Positions 8,144 to 16,603 of a DNA stretch of 64,000 nucleotides are shown here, in pieces. Made by a program: the position numbers and the translations under genes. Within the stretch, counting starts at the first letter, position 1. Each line of letters begins with the position of its first letter. This stretch comes from Hahella sp. HNIBRBA332 (GTDB taxonomy: Bacteria > Pseudomonadota > Gammaproteobacteria > Pseudomonadales > Oleiphilaceae): assembly GCF_030719035.1 (NCBI RefSeq), contig NZ_CP132203.1:1984001-2048000 (forward strand), in the 5' to 3' direction. The notes under the pieces were generated by a model. It worked only from the letters and a program-made list of their open reading frames with translations, was not told the DNA's origin and did no database searches.

Positions 8144-10423
8144 TTATGCGGTTTTGCTGCGGCTGGATAGAGCGCTCTGGCTTTGTCGAGGCGCGGTGCG
8201 CTGAGAATCAGGCTTCGCCTGCGCAACGCTTTCCTCGCTCTTGTCGCTGTCGCCGGCGGGCGTTTCCCGCGCGGCCAGTAATTGGAACAGAATGACTGTG
8301 ATCAGATAAGCGCCCCCCAGCACCGCCACGCCGTGGCGGATGTCGGACAGCCCCACCAGTCCGGCGAACAACATGGGGCCAAGCATCTGGCCGATGCGGC
8401 TGGAGGCTCGGAACAGGCCGAGCGCTTTGCCTTCTCCCAGCTTTTTGCTGACATCCAGATGCAGGACGTAAGCGCTTTGCGAGGACAGCACGAAACAATT
8501 GGATAATCCCAACAGAATGACGGCGCAGGAGGTCGCTGCGACGCCCTGCAGGCCGATAAAAGACAGAAACGCCGCGCTGCCAAGCAATCCTCCGATGAAA
8601 ATCGGGATCTTTTTACTCGGCATGCGGTCCGCCAGTCGTCCGGCGACGGGGCCGAGAAAGGTCATGCAAAGCCCGAACAGCATTAATATCTGTCCGATTT
8701 TGGCCTCAGGCGCGCCTATGCGGCTCAGGTAAACCGGGGTGAAATAGTGCATGAAACCTATGGCGGCGATGGCGGCGGGCAGACTGCTAAGCAGACTGAC
8801 GGCGATCACATTGCGATCCCCCAGAAAACGCCAGATGCTGATCTCTCCGCCATGAGCGCCGGAGCTTGTTGCGGCGGCTTTGGGCGCGGCGGGGCCGGAT
8901 GCGCCCCGACGCAAGTATATGACCGCATAGGCGACGACCGTGAACACCAGCAGAGCGCCGGTCAGGAACACGGCTTCGTAGCCAAAGCGCTCAGCGATCA
9001 GGGCGCCGGTGGCGGCGCCGCAGATACTGCCTGAATAAAGACCTGCGAACAGATGCGCCAGCCCTTGGGTCTTGGTGCGGGTGTCGGTGTGACGCACGAC
9101 GAAGCCCTGCGCCGCCAGCAATGTCAGGCCGTAACCGAAGCCCAGAATGGCGCGGGACAACACAAACTGCAAAGCGTCAGGCGCCAGCCAGGAGTACAGA
9201 CCTCCCGCCAGAGTCAGCAGCAGGCCCACAGCGAATGGTGGAACCCAGCCTTTGCGGTCGAGCCAGGCGCCGGAGACAAAGATGGCGACGCCAACACATA
9301 AAAACTCCACCGCAACAGGCAGCCCCAGCGCAAACTCTCTGGATACGCCAGGAATGATTTCATACAGCCTTTCCATATGCAGAGGCAGTATCGACATGGA
9401 CAGATCCACACCGAACAGAAACAGGAAAATCGCCGGGCGCATAGCTTTGTACAGCTCAGACGCCGCCAGTGTGGAGGCGGAGGGCGCGTTTTCGGCAGTC
9501 TGTGACGGCTCAGTCGGCGTGCGCCCGGCGAACAAAACCACGGACATCTCGACCGCAATCAGCAGGGCGATCAGCATGATTGTGGCGTTATCCGCCACTA
9601 ACGCAACGAACTCCGCACCGTTGTAGACTGCGCCGTCCTGCGCAGAGGACAGGTCAGCCTGTATGGCGAGCCAGGCGGTGACAAACAGCGCCCCGTGGGC
9701 GCTGGCGGCGGTGAGAATGCCGGCGCCGGCGCGCACGAGTCGGGCGAAGCGATGGGCTCCCTTGCTATCGCCTTCCTCGATTGAGGCGTTGGCCACCCGA
9801 TTAAGCACAATCAGCAGTAGCGTCATACCCGCCAACACTGCGAATCCGGCTGTGAATCCCCACGCCAGACTTTCCCACATCTGGCGTACGCGTTGTTCGC
9901 CGTTGGCGGCGGTAACGGTTTTGTCCAGGGTAACCATGGCGGTGACACGGGACTCAGGCAGCGCCGGTGGAACAATGATTTGGAAGTGCTCCTGGATGGA
10001 CGCGTACTTCAGCACGTCGTCAGGAAGCTTCTTTAAGCGGTAAGCATTGGGAAGCTCCGCGCCGATCTGAGTGGCGTCGGTGCTCAGGGTGACGACGCCG
10101 TCCCGGGCCAGAGCAAGCTCCAGCCCGAAAACAGAGGACGCGTCGCCGGGCTGTTGGCCCATACTTTGAGTGGCGACCTTGAACACAGCGGAGGCGCGCA
10201 GTTTTTCCGACAGCTCGGTTTGACGTTGGCTCAGATCCTCAAGATCTGTCACGTTCTGGATAGGGATCTCTTTGATTCCCGCGTCAAACAGCGACGCGGA
10301 CAGAAAGTGCTGCTCGTGCAAACGCTCGAATACAACATAAGAAAGGAAAGCGCTGAGGGGCAGTGTGAGAATCAGCAATAACGTCATTCTTGCGGAAAAC
10401 CGCATCGGGTTTAGCGCGTCCAT
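8144..10423 (-). CDS. MFS transporter fused to N-terminal extracytoplasmic sensor-like region
   Basis: 759 aa, nearly twice the usual MFS length of about 400. A TM at about 12-30 and another at about 188-210 bracket a periplasmic domain of about 155 residues that looks Cache-like. Two further hydrophobic segments follow near 240-310. From about residue 330 comes a full MFS body (FLFGVDLSMSILPLHM, GFGYGLTLLAAQGFVVRH, RLADRMPSKK, FRASSRIGQMLGPM). The C-terminal 30 residues are polar and disordered. GAGGA precedes the ATG. The gene lies between the DapF-like gene and the unknown 501-aa gene, so it may export or import the product of that pathway. The sensor-like N-terminus suggests ligand-gated or signal-coupled transport (inference). 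Confidence 0.85.
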   Translation of the reverse strand: MDALNPMRFSARMTLLLILTLPLSAFLSYVVFERLHEQHFLSASLFDAGIKEIPIQNVTDLEDLSQRQTELSEKLRASAVFKVATQSMGQQPGDASSVFGLELALARDGVVTLSTDATQIGAELPNAYRLKKLPDDVLKYASIQEHFQIIVPPALPESRVTAMVTLDKTVTAANGEQRVRQMWESLAWGFTAGFAVLAGMTLLLIVLNRVANASIEEGDSKGAHRFARLVRAGAGILTAASAHGALFVTAWLAIQADLSSAQDGAVYNGAEFVALVADNATIMLIALLIAVEMSVVLFAGRTPTEPSQTAENAPSASTLAASELYKAMRPAIFLFLFGVDLSMSILPLHMERLYEIIPGVSREFALGLPVAVEFLCVGVAIFVSGAWLDRKGWVPPFAVGLLLTLAGGLYSWLAPDALQFVLSRAILGFGYGLTLLAAQGFVVRHTDTRTKTQGLAHLFAGLYSGSICGAATGALIAERFGYEAVFLTGALLVFTVVAYAVIYLRRGASGPAAPKAAATSSGAHGGEISIWRFLGDRNVIAVSLLSSLPAAIAAIGFMHYFTPVYLSRIGAPEAKIGQILMLFGLCMTFLGPVAGRLADRMPSKKIPIFIGGLLGSAAFLSFIGLQGVAATSCAVILLGLSNCFVLSSQSAYVLHLDVSKKLGEGKALGLFRASSRIGQMLGPMLFAGLVGLSDIRHGVAVLGGAYLITVILFQLLAARETPAGDSDKSEESVAQAKPDSQRTAPRQSQSALSSRSKTA

Positions 10424-10498
10424 TTAGTGACGGTCCTCATAGCTAAGTGTGGCGATCGTAACTCATTGAAATACCTCCAGACTAGTACAGAAAACTGA

Positions 10499-11743
10499 TT
10501 ACTGCTTGGTCATCAGACGTTTGCGGATGGAGGACGAATTCGCCGCCTCCAGGGTGAGTTGCTGCTTGTATAAACGCGCTTCGCTTTCCGCCATCAGGTA
10601 TTCGTTGGCGGTTGGCGCCACTACATTGATCGGCTGCATACGGTATTGGCCTTCAAACAACAGGTAAGGTTTGGTGGTCAGCACCCAGCCGTTTTCGGTC
10701 TGCTGAATATTGATCACCGCATCGGGATCTTCTTCCCGGCAGCGGATGGGCAGCAAGTTGATATTGGTGATGGGCATGGAGAACAACTGTTGCACCACAT
10801 AAGCCACCGCCAGAGCGCCGGTGCTGCAGGCCAGGGTCTCACGGTTGATGCCTCGTTCGAAGCAGCGGTTGGAGACGGAGTCCAGGTTGTGGATGCGGGC
10901 GAAGTTGACGCTGACGCCTTCAGGGAAAATGTGCCGGCAACGGCTATTGATAAAGGAGCCAATGCGATGCACCAACCAGGCGCCCAGGCCGCGGCGTCTG
11001 TCTTCCGGCGCATGGCCCTCGGGAGTGGCGCCGAAAATGAAGTTGGCCAGCTCAGGCACGGAGAAATCATAATCCGGGAAAATCACCAGATGGGGCTCTC
11101 CAGTGAATACCAGATAGCCTTTAATGCTCAGCGTGGAGTCATCCGTATAGGGCTTGAGATCGTCCCGGCGGAACTGAATGGTGAGTTCCTCAATGATGTC
11201 GATCGTCTCGTCCAGCGGATGCAGGCTGTCGCGGTTGACCAATTGCGTTGGCGTATGGCGGGGCATGCCCAGGTTGACCCAGCTGCCGTCATAACCGAGG
11301 CTGCCGATGGAAATAATGTTGGGAGAGGACAACGGGATTTCAGTGGCGATATTGGACACCGTTACGCCGTGCTTGCGGCGTAAAAAGTCAGCGATGCATA
11401 TCAAGCCATTGCCGCAGCAGGCGGCTTCTTCGCCGTTGGGCTCAAACATTCTGAAAACATAGTCCGCAGCGGATAAATCCGGCTTTGCGTCCCAGTAGTT
11501 TCTGTCCTTAGCGATCGCGTCCAGCGTCCGTGCATTCGAGCGTTGCACTACCAGCAGATTGTCGCAACCAATGCCAAAAGTCGTGCTTGTGGCTTTGGGA
11601 GCGAAAGCCGACCATTCCATTTCCGCCAATACGCTATCCTCGGTGGCGTCAACAATAACGAAGTTATTGCCACAGGAAGTGTATTTGACGAAGGGAACAG
11701 TTTTCGCGGCTACGTCTGCTGTTTCGTTCTTATCTATGAACAT
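10499..11743 (-). CDS. Diaminopimelate epimerase-like amino-acid epimerase/racemase
   Basis: 414 aa from the ATG at 11743, preceded by GAGGT; a GTG at 11758 in frame is less likely. DapF superfamily: the N-terminal half has YTSCGNNFVIVDA and the first catalytic Cys in EAACCGNGLIC. The C-terminal half has the second catalytic Cys in LACSTGALAVAYV. Both cysteines of the cofactor-independent two-base mechanism are kept. The protein is about 140 residues longer than housekeeping DapF (about 275), with inserts in both lobes, so it is probably a specialised racemase or epimerase. DapF-like histidine racemases sit in opine metallophore clusters beside MFS exporters (known for staphylopine). The same pairing here is suggestive, but no nicotianamine-synthase-like or opine dehydrogenase gene is visible. 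Confidence 0.85.
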   Translation of the reverse strand: MFIDKNETADVAAKTVPFVKYTSCGNNFVIVDATEDSVLAEMEWSAFAPKATSTTFGIGCDNLLVVQRSNARTLDAIAKDRNYWDAKPDLSAADYVFRMFEPNGEEAACCGNGLICIADFLRRKHGVTVSNIATEIPLSSPNIISIGSLGYDGSWVNLGMPRHTPTQLVNRDSLHPLDETIDIIEELTIQFRRDDLKPYTDDSTLSIKGYLVFTGEPHLVIFPDYDFSVPELANFIFGATPEGHAPEDRRRGLGAWLVHRIGSFINSRCRHIFPEGVSVNFARIHNLDSVSNRCFERGINRETLACSTGALAVAYVVQQLFSMPITNINLLPIRCREEDPDAVINIQQTENGWVLTTKPYLLFEGQYRMQPINVVAPTANEYLMAESEARLYKQQLTLEAANSSSIRKRLMTKQ

Positions 11744-11758
11744 CTGGAGTGACCTCAC

Positions 11759-12124
11759 TTGGTGACAAACAGTACAAATCCGCCATAGAAAATAGCATGG
11801 ACTAAATTCTTCGCCATTGCATAACGGCGATAATTGGAAATGATTAGTAAACTTAGATTATTAACTGTGATCGCGAAGGGCGCGAGGAAGTGATGGAAGT
11901 TTTGTGAGACATGTATTGTCAAATTCTGATACATAAGCCGCTCGGACTCTCTATCTGTGTATCCGGAAGAGGGCTGGCGATTGCAAATATCCACACAGGC
12001 TTACAGTCATTTCCCGCCGTTCTGCTATACCTAAGCGGCCTTGCTGACATTCTGCAGTTGTGAGCGGTATGCTTTAATTTCTCAATGATTATCGGCGACG
12101 CCCGCATAGCCGAAGGAGTCTGAC
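11759..12124. other. Divergent intergenic region, DapF-like operon / PhyH-like gene
   Basis: 366 bp, more AT-rich than its surroundings, that must hold promoters for both directions. AAGGAG precedes the PhyH-like ATG at 12125. I see no convincing operator palindrome. A small minus-strand frame of 79 codons crosses it and ends at the DapF-like ribosome site, but I found no support for it as a gene. Confidence 0.5.
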
Positions 12125-12934
12125 ATGCTGAGCTTGTACGCTAAAGATTCAATGGTGGATTTTTTAGTACAGAAATTGGACTACAAGATTCGTTGCGCGC
12201 TTTCCCCCTTTCCGGTGGCGAAGGAGTACAAAGCGCATCTGGACACATTGAACAGGGACGGTTGTGTAGTATTCGAGGAATACTTTTCACCGGAGCAGGT
12301 GGACGAATTCCTGGAAGATATAGAGGCCGCCAAGAAGCGTCAGGATCTTACCCGGGTCGCCAATGGCCACATCGACACGGGCATTTCGCGTGTTTACGAT
12401 GTCGCCAATGTTGCGCCGATGACCCGCAGAATTTTTGAGGACCCGATGATCCTCAGTCTGATCAAAGGCTATTGTTCCAGTAAGTGTGAGCTGCTGAAAA
12501 CTTTCTATGAAGAGAAAAGGGAAGTAGGGACATCCTCCCAGTCCAACCATCATCATTTTGACGACTGGCGTCATCGTATAAAGGTATGGGTGTATCTTAC
12601 CGATGTAACAGAAAATCAGGCTCCGACTACGATTACCCTGGGCAGCCACAAAAACCATTTGTGGCGCTATTGGCCGGAATACAATTACTTTTTGCACTTC
12701 CGCACTGACGAAAACAACCGCTACACGGAAATGACCGATTATTCCGGCATGTTCTGGCCCCACGAAGCAGCGACGATTCGCAAGCTATGGAAGTATAAAG
12801 AGAAGACCATCACTGGTAAGAAAGGAACGATGTTTATCTTCGACTCCCGCGCCTTGCACCGCTCAACGGTACTGCAAGAAGGCGAACGCAAGATTGTTAC
12901 CGGTTATTACACCTATAAAGGATTGGGCCTGTAG
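12125..12934 (+). CDS. Phytanoyl-CoA dioxygenase (PhyH)-like Fe(II)/2-oxoglutarate oxygenase
   Basis: 269 aa. AAGGAG sits eight bases before the ATG. The family fold is indicated by the N-terminal LNRDGCVVFEEYFSPEQ, by HHHFDDW near residue 140 supplying the His-X-Asp iron ligands, by VWVYLTDVTENQAPTTITLGSH, and by the distal His in FDSRALHRST with a following Arg able to hold 2-oxoglutarate. It is a soluble enzyme that hydroxylates a small molecule, substrate unknown. It is divergent from the DapF-like operon across 366 bp and could hydroxylate an intermediate of that pathway (inference from position only). Confidence 0.88.
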   Translation: MLSLYAKDSMVDFLVQKLDYKIRCALSPFPVAKEYKAHLDTLNRDGCVVFEEYFSPEQVDEFLEDIEAAKKRQDLTRVANGHIDTGISRVYDVANVAPMTRRIFEDPMILSLIKGYCSSKCELLKTFYEEKREVGTSSQSNHHHFDDWRHRIKVWVYLTDVTENQAPTTITLGSHKNHLWRYWPEYNYFLHFRTDENNRYTEMTDYSGMFWPHEAATIRKLWKYKEKTITGKKGTMFIFDSRALHRSTVLQEGERKIVTGYYTYKGLGL

Positions 12935-13027
12935 GCGAGGGGCTTCGCTTAAAAGATAAATACGGGATAAACAAAGCGACGCAATGTAATACAGGAATAC
13001 GAAGCGGATAAATAAGATCAAGCGCTG

Positions 13028-13082
13028 AAAAAAAGCCGCTCCCGACAATGAGAAGTAGCAAACCGTAATGCGTCGGGAGCGG
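13028..13082 (-). terminator. Rho-independent terminator of the lipoprotein operon
   Basis: On the minus strand, CCGCTCCCGAC and GTCGGGAGCGG form an 11-bp GC-rich stem with a 25-nt loop, followed by seven T. It lies just downstream of the stop at 13108 and would also face the converging PhyH-like gene. Confidence 0.85.
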
Positions 13083-13107
13083 TCGATCGAAATCGATTAA
13101 GGGGGTG

Positions 13108-13989
13108 TTATTGCGCGGAGATAATTTCTCCTTTGCGGCGCTGAACTTTAAATTCGCCTCTAATATCGCCTCGCGCGTATCTGACCCAGCCGGTGTCGAT
13201 GGCGTCGACAGTCGGCAGCTCCCGCACGAAAAGGTCCGCAAAGTCTTGTGCGCCAGCCAGTACGGCGAAATCGCCTTTTCCCACCACGTTCAGCCAGATC
13301 CCGCCATCGGGATTAACTTTCATCAGGTTGGGCGAGTTCTTTTGCGGCCTGATGTAATCATGAGAAGCGTCGCCATTGAGGTGGTAGGCCGTTCCGTCCA
13401 CGGTCATCGCCATGCCTGGCAGCAGGTCGATACGCAAATCCAGCGGATACTGGTCCTGCGTCAGTTTGCTGACGGTCATGCGCAGCTTGCCCGAGAAGTT
13501 GAACGCCTTGCCGTCGATGCTGAGCGCCACATTGTCATAGGACGCGCTCACCTCATCGGTATTGGGCGCCAACAGGGTTTCCGACCACATTTCCAGGTCG
13601 CGGGCGCCGCTGACGAACTCAACCAGGCCATTCACTCCAACGTTCAACACACAGCCGTGAAAGCGTTGGCTGTAGCGCTTTCGCACTCTGCGACCGTCGT
13701 TGAGCTCGCCCTTGTAGGCGATGTTGTAATAGCCGCCGTTGGGACAGTTGGTGGTGACCTCGGTCTGAATTGCGTCAGGTAGATCCCCGTAGGCGTTCTG
13801 CATGGCTGAGAAGCTATACAGTCGGCTTTCGGCGATGGTCACATAGGATACGTGATACGCTTTGCGCGCCAGGGACGCCAGTTCGTTGCGTTGGTTGGCT
13901 TCAGAAGAGGCGGAGCCTCCTCCGCCGCCACAACCTGAGAGCATAACCATTCCCGCAACGAGACACAGTGTGCGAGGGATTATTCTCAT
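13108..13989 (-). CDS. Gly-rich outer-membrane-type lipoprotein, copy 2
   Basis: 293 aa. The signal peptide ends in the lipobox LSGC, and the lipidated Cys is followed by a run of Gly and Ser, a flexible tether. The mature part shares AxxAYxxxYVxxAExRLYSF, CPxGGYY and later motifs with the protein encoded just upstream at 14011, so the pair is a tandem duplication. Residue +2 is Gly rather than Asp, so outer-membrane sorting is expected. It starts 21 bp after its neighbour's stop and is probably co-transcribed. Function is unknown. A strong terminator follows. Confidence 0.85.
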   Translation of the reverse strand: MRIIPRTLCLVAGMVMLSGCGGGGGSASSEANQRNELASLARKAYHVSYVTIAESRLYSFSAMQNAYGDLPDAIQTEVTTNCPNGGYYNIAYKGELNDGRRVRKRYSQRFHGCVLNVGVNGLVEFVSGARDLEMWSETLLAPNTDEVSASYDNVALSIDGKAFNFSGKLRMTVSKLTQDQYPLDLRIDLLPGMAMTVDGTAYHLNGDASHDYIRPQKNSPNLMKVNPDGGIWLNVVGKGDFAVLAGAQDFADLFVRELPTVDAIDTGWVRYARGDIRGEFKVQRRKGEIISAQ

Positions 13990-14010
13990 GGCTCATTGCC
14001 TCAGTTTTGA

Positions 14011-14907
14011 TTAGAAATCATTGAAGTGATCATTGAGACGGGAGACGGCAGTACTCCCGCCCAAGTCTTTATTAGTGATAAAGATCACTCTTCCTCTATC
14101 CATCTCGAACAGAGAGTCGCGCTCTACGCCAAAGGCGCCGCTCTCTCCCTCTTTAACGCCTGAGTAGACCACGGCTTGTTTCATCGAAAGGCTTTCCAGA
14201 ATGATGCTGCCGCTGGTTTTGACTTTCATAAGCTTCGGCACAATAGCGTTTGGCTTGATGGTGAATTGAACGGGAGCAATGCTCTTATGCACTTCGTCCA
14301 ATGTGAAAAACGCTTCAGCAAGGAGCGTGACGTTACCGCCAAGAGTAACTTCCATCTTGAATGGGTAGTCGCCTGCTTCATTGGTGCGAGACACTTTGGT
14401 CGTAATAGTGCCCGAGTACTCCAGCGGCAAACCATCGATAGTGACGTTGACGTCGTTGTTGACGGACTCTGTCGTCAGTTCAAGGGCGTCGCCCTCAGGC
14501 AGTATGAACGAAATGTCGCGGGAGCCGCTGACGTAAGTGATGGTGTCCATGAGGCCATAGTCCATCGAGCAGTTGTAAAACTTCTGTGTGAATGTGCTCG
14601 TTCTATCCTTAAGCGATTTGAATTCGGCCGTGTAATAACCGCCTTTGGGGCAGGTGATGGTTTTCACGCCATCTGTCAGACCAGGCAGGCTGTTATCCCT
14701 TAGCTCAACTGAGTGGAAGCTGTAGAGTCGCGCTTCCGCCAGCGGCACATAAGTGATGGCGTACGCCTGTCTGGCGAGTGAGAATTCATACGCGCTGATT
14801 GTGTTATTTTTTGTTGATCCATTCCCCGTTGAGGAGCCGCCGCCCCCACCGCCACATCCTGTGAGCAGAGCCAAAACCGATACCAAAGCAATGCTACGTG
14901 TTTTCAT
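14011..14907 (-). CDS. Gly-rich outer-membrane-type lipoprotein, copy 1
   Basis: 298 aa. Signal peptide with lipobox LLTGC followed by six Gly. The body resembles the 13108 protein throughout (SLARQAYAITYVPLAEARLY, CPKGGYY, VSGSRDI), at modest identity. It is the first gene of a two-gene operon. Its promoter region is shared with the divergent small gene at 15286 and contains a perfect CRP/Vfr-like site 240 bp from this start. No enzymatic motif is visible. A surface or periplasm-facing structural or binding role is a guess. Confidence 0.85.
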   Translation of the reverse strand: MKTRSIALVSVLALLTGCGGGGGGSSTGNGSTKNNTISAYEFSLARQAYAITYVPLAEARLYSFHSVELRDNSLPGLTDGVKTITCPKGGYYTAEFKSLKDRTSTFTQKFYNCSMDYGLMDTITYVSGSRDISFILPEGDALELTTESVNNDVNVTIDGLPLEYSGTITTKVSRTNEAGDYPFKMEVTLGGNVTLLAEAFFTLDEVHKSIAPVQFTIKPNAIVPKLMKVKTSGSIILESLSMKQAVVYSGVKEGESGAFGVERDSLFEMDRGRVIFITNKDLGGSTAVSRLNDHFNDF

Positions 14908-15150
14908 TCGTTATTAATTTCCAGAGAACCAAAATATATAGAGATGTATATCGCGCACTAACCGCGCGGCCCTTGTTAACAGGGAGTTGAACTTTAATTA
15001 CGTTCCTGTAACACACCCATACGTAAAATTACTAAAACGTTTAAGTTCATTTGCGCTATGCTTATTGGAAGAAACGAGAGGTGGAAAGGCTGTCGTGATA
15101 TGAAAGCGTTTCCTTTTTTATAAATTTACACTGTTAAGTTTTCCGCTAAA

Positions 15151-15170
15151 AATGTGATGCGCGTCACAAA
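15151..15170. promoter_or_regulatory. CRP/Vfr-like binding site
   Basis: TGTGA-N6-TCACA is a perfect dyad (TGTGATGCGCGTCACA) with A/T flanks, matching the CRP/Vfr consensus. It is centred at 15160. A TCATAT box at 15211-15216 could be the -10 of a promoter for the 15286 gene. That would put the site near -62, a class I activator position. The 378-bp region 14908-15285 otherwise shows AT-rich promoter-like sequence. Confidence 0.7.
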
Positions 15171-15285
15171 AAGTGATGGACGGGATTCAACCAAAGGATT
15201 AATAATCTAATCATATGGAGTAACGCCGTTCGAAGATCTTGGAACAACCAGGAAGCGCTTTTGCGGTTTACAAGGAAAGGACACC

Positions 15286-15654
15286 ATGAAAACAATATCG
15301 CTATGGCTCTTATTGTTATTGGCGTGGGACGCGCAAGCGGCTTATGTCACCTCTACGGACTCTGCGGAGTACGATCTGAAACGCCCCCTCGAAAGCATGA
15401 ATATCAAGTATGGCTATGAAGAGCCACAGCTTGATCGCTTGCCTGCCGGCAAGTGCGGAATAGGCGGCGGACTCTACGTGAACACGGATTTCTGCAGGAC
15501 CTCCGACCTTTCGTCCACAGGCTCCGCGATCACTGCGACGGAATCAGTGACAGGCGGCTCGGCGTCCGCCAACCCGACTGTGGCGGCGGTGTTCGGACTC
15601 AGCTTGATCGGCTTGGGATTATTGGGTTTGGGAGCGTTGCAAATACGGTCATAA
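15286..15654 (+). CDS. Small exported protein with C-terminal hydrophobic anchor
   Basis: 122 aa with AAGGAAAGGA upstream of the ATG. It has an N-terminal signal peptide (SLWLLLLLAWDAQA), a mature domain of about 75 residues with two Cys (GKCGIGGG and TDFCRT, a possible disulphide), a Ser/Thr/Gly-rich linker, and a C-terminal hydrophobic helix (AAVFGLSLIGLGLLGLGALQ) ending in one Arg and Ser. The layout resembles PEP-CTERM and GlyGly-CTERM sorting signals, but neither signature motif is present. The family is unknown. It is expected to be membrane-anchored in the periplasm and probably CRP/Vfr-controlled. Confidence 0.75.
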   Translation: MKTISLWLLLLLAWDAQAAYVTSTDSAEYDLKRPLESMNIKYGYEEPQLDRLPAGKCGIGGGLYVNTDFCRTSDLSSTGSAITATESVTGGSASANPTVAAVFGLSLIGLGLLGLGALQIRS

Positions 15655-15753
15655 GAGATAACAAACCGTTTCCCTAATTTACCAAATCCACGCTTACTAT
15701 CGGGGGACTGGGGCCTAGACTTGAATCACATTCAGGCGAAAGAGGGTGATTCT

Positions 15754-16485
15754 ATGAACGGCGCAGTCCTTTTGGTTGATGATGAACCCGGGGTGACTCA
15801 ATCCCTGACCCGTCTACTTCATCGACGAGGTTACCGCACTCATTCCGCTCATGATGGCGTGGCTGCGCTGCGGCTGATGCAGCAGCACGATTTCGACGTG
15901 GTGATCACCGATTTCAACATGCCTTATATGAACGGCGTGGAGTTTCTGCAGAAAGTCGGTCACAAATATCCACGCATCGAGAGAGTGTTGATGAGCGGGT
16001 TAAGTGAGTTCTCCATGTTGCGGGACGCCGTCAACAGCGCCCGCGTCAGCACCTTTATAACCAAACCCTGGGACGATGAAGACCTGGTGCGGGTAGTGAC
16101 CCAGTCTTTGCGTTCGGCGTCGGGACGTGAGGATGCGCAGGCGTTTCGCGACATCCTCGACAACGCCAGGGAGGGGGTGGTGGTGATCGATCGCACCGGT
16201 GTGGTGACCGATATCAATGAGAAGCTGTGCTTCTGGCTGGGGTATGAAGCCCACGAGTTGATAGGCGTAGCCTCCTCCGCCATGCGGTCGGACCAGCAGC
16301 CTCGCGAGGCCTATCAGGCGCTATATGCCGATGTCGTGGACCGGGGATGTTGGGAGGGTGAGCTGCATTTACGTCGCAAAGACGGCGGTTCCCTGAAAAC
16401 CGAGACTCTGATTAAGCCTTTTCGCGACGGAGACGGCTGCATCGAGCGCATTGTCTTCTACGTCTTCCCGTCGGAATTTCAGTAA
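15754..16485 (+). CDS. Response regulator with PAS output domain
   Basis: 243 aa from the ATG at 15754, with AGAGGGTG upstream; a TTG at 15721 is not preferred. The receiver (about 5-120) has LLVDDEP, the phospho-acceptor in VITDFNMPYMNG and the KPWDDEDLV ending seen in RpfG-like receivers. A PAS domain follows (about 130-240: ILDNAREGVVVIDRTGVV through FRDGDGCIERIVFYVF). No DNA-binding, GGDEF, EAL or kinase domain is present, so signalling must go through protein contact. It stands alone, and its partner kinase is not adjacent. A strong terminator follows. Confidence 0.88.
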   Translation: MNGAVLLVDDEPGVTQSLTRLLHRRGYRTHSAHDGVAALRLMQQHDFDVVITDFNMPYMNGVEFLQKVGHKYPRIERVLMSGLSEFSMLRDAVNSARVSTFITKPWDDEDLVRVVTQSLRSASGREDAQAFRDILDNAREGVVVIDRTGVVTDINEKLCFWLGYEAHELIGVASSAMRSDQQPREAYQALYADVVDRGCWEGELHLRRKDGGSLKTETLIKPFRDGDGCIERIVFYVFPSEFQ

Positions 16486-16506
16486 AAGCCACCTAGGACA
16501 ATAACC

Positions 16507-16533
16507 AAAACCGGGACAGTAAGTCCCGGTTTT
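16507..16533 (+). terminator. Rho-independent terminator after the REC-PAS gene
   Basis: AAAACCGGGAC-AGTAA-GTCCCGGTTTT: an 11-bp perfect stem with a 5-nt loop, 22 bp after the stop at 16485. The A/T ends on both sides make it potentially bidirectional. Confidence 0.85.
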
Positions 16534-16603
16534 GTCCATAGCAGCCGGTAGGAGCGTCATTTTAGTATCTAGGCTCAGTTGCAAATAACGCCTGGTAACT
16601 TCT

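Noticed and set aside
11755..11994. Small minus-strand frame (79 codons) just before the DapF-like gene
   Set aside because: It ends over the ribosome site of the DapF-like gene, so a leader peptide was considered, but there is no ribosome site, no motif and no conserved signal to support it.
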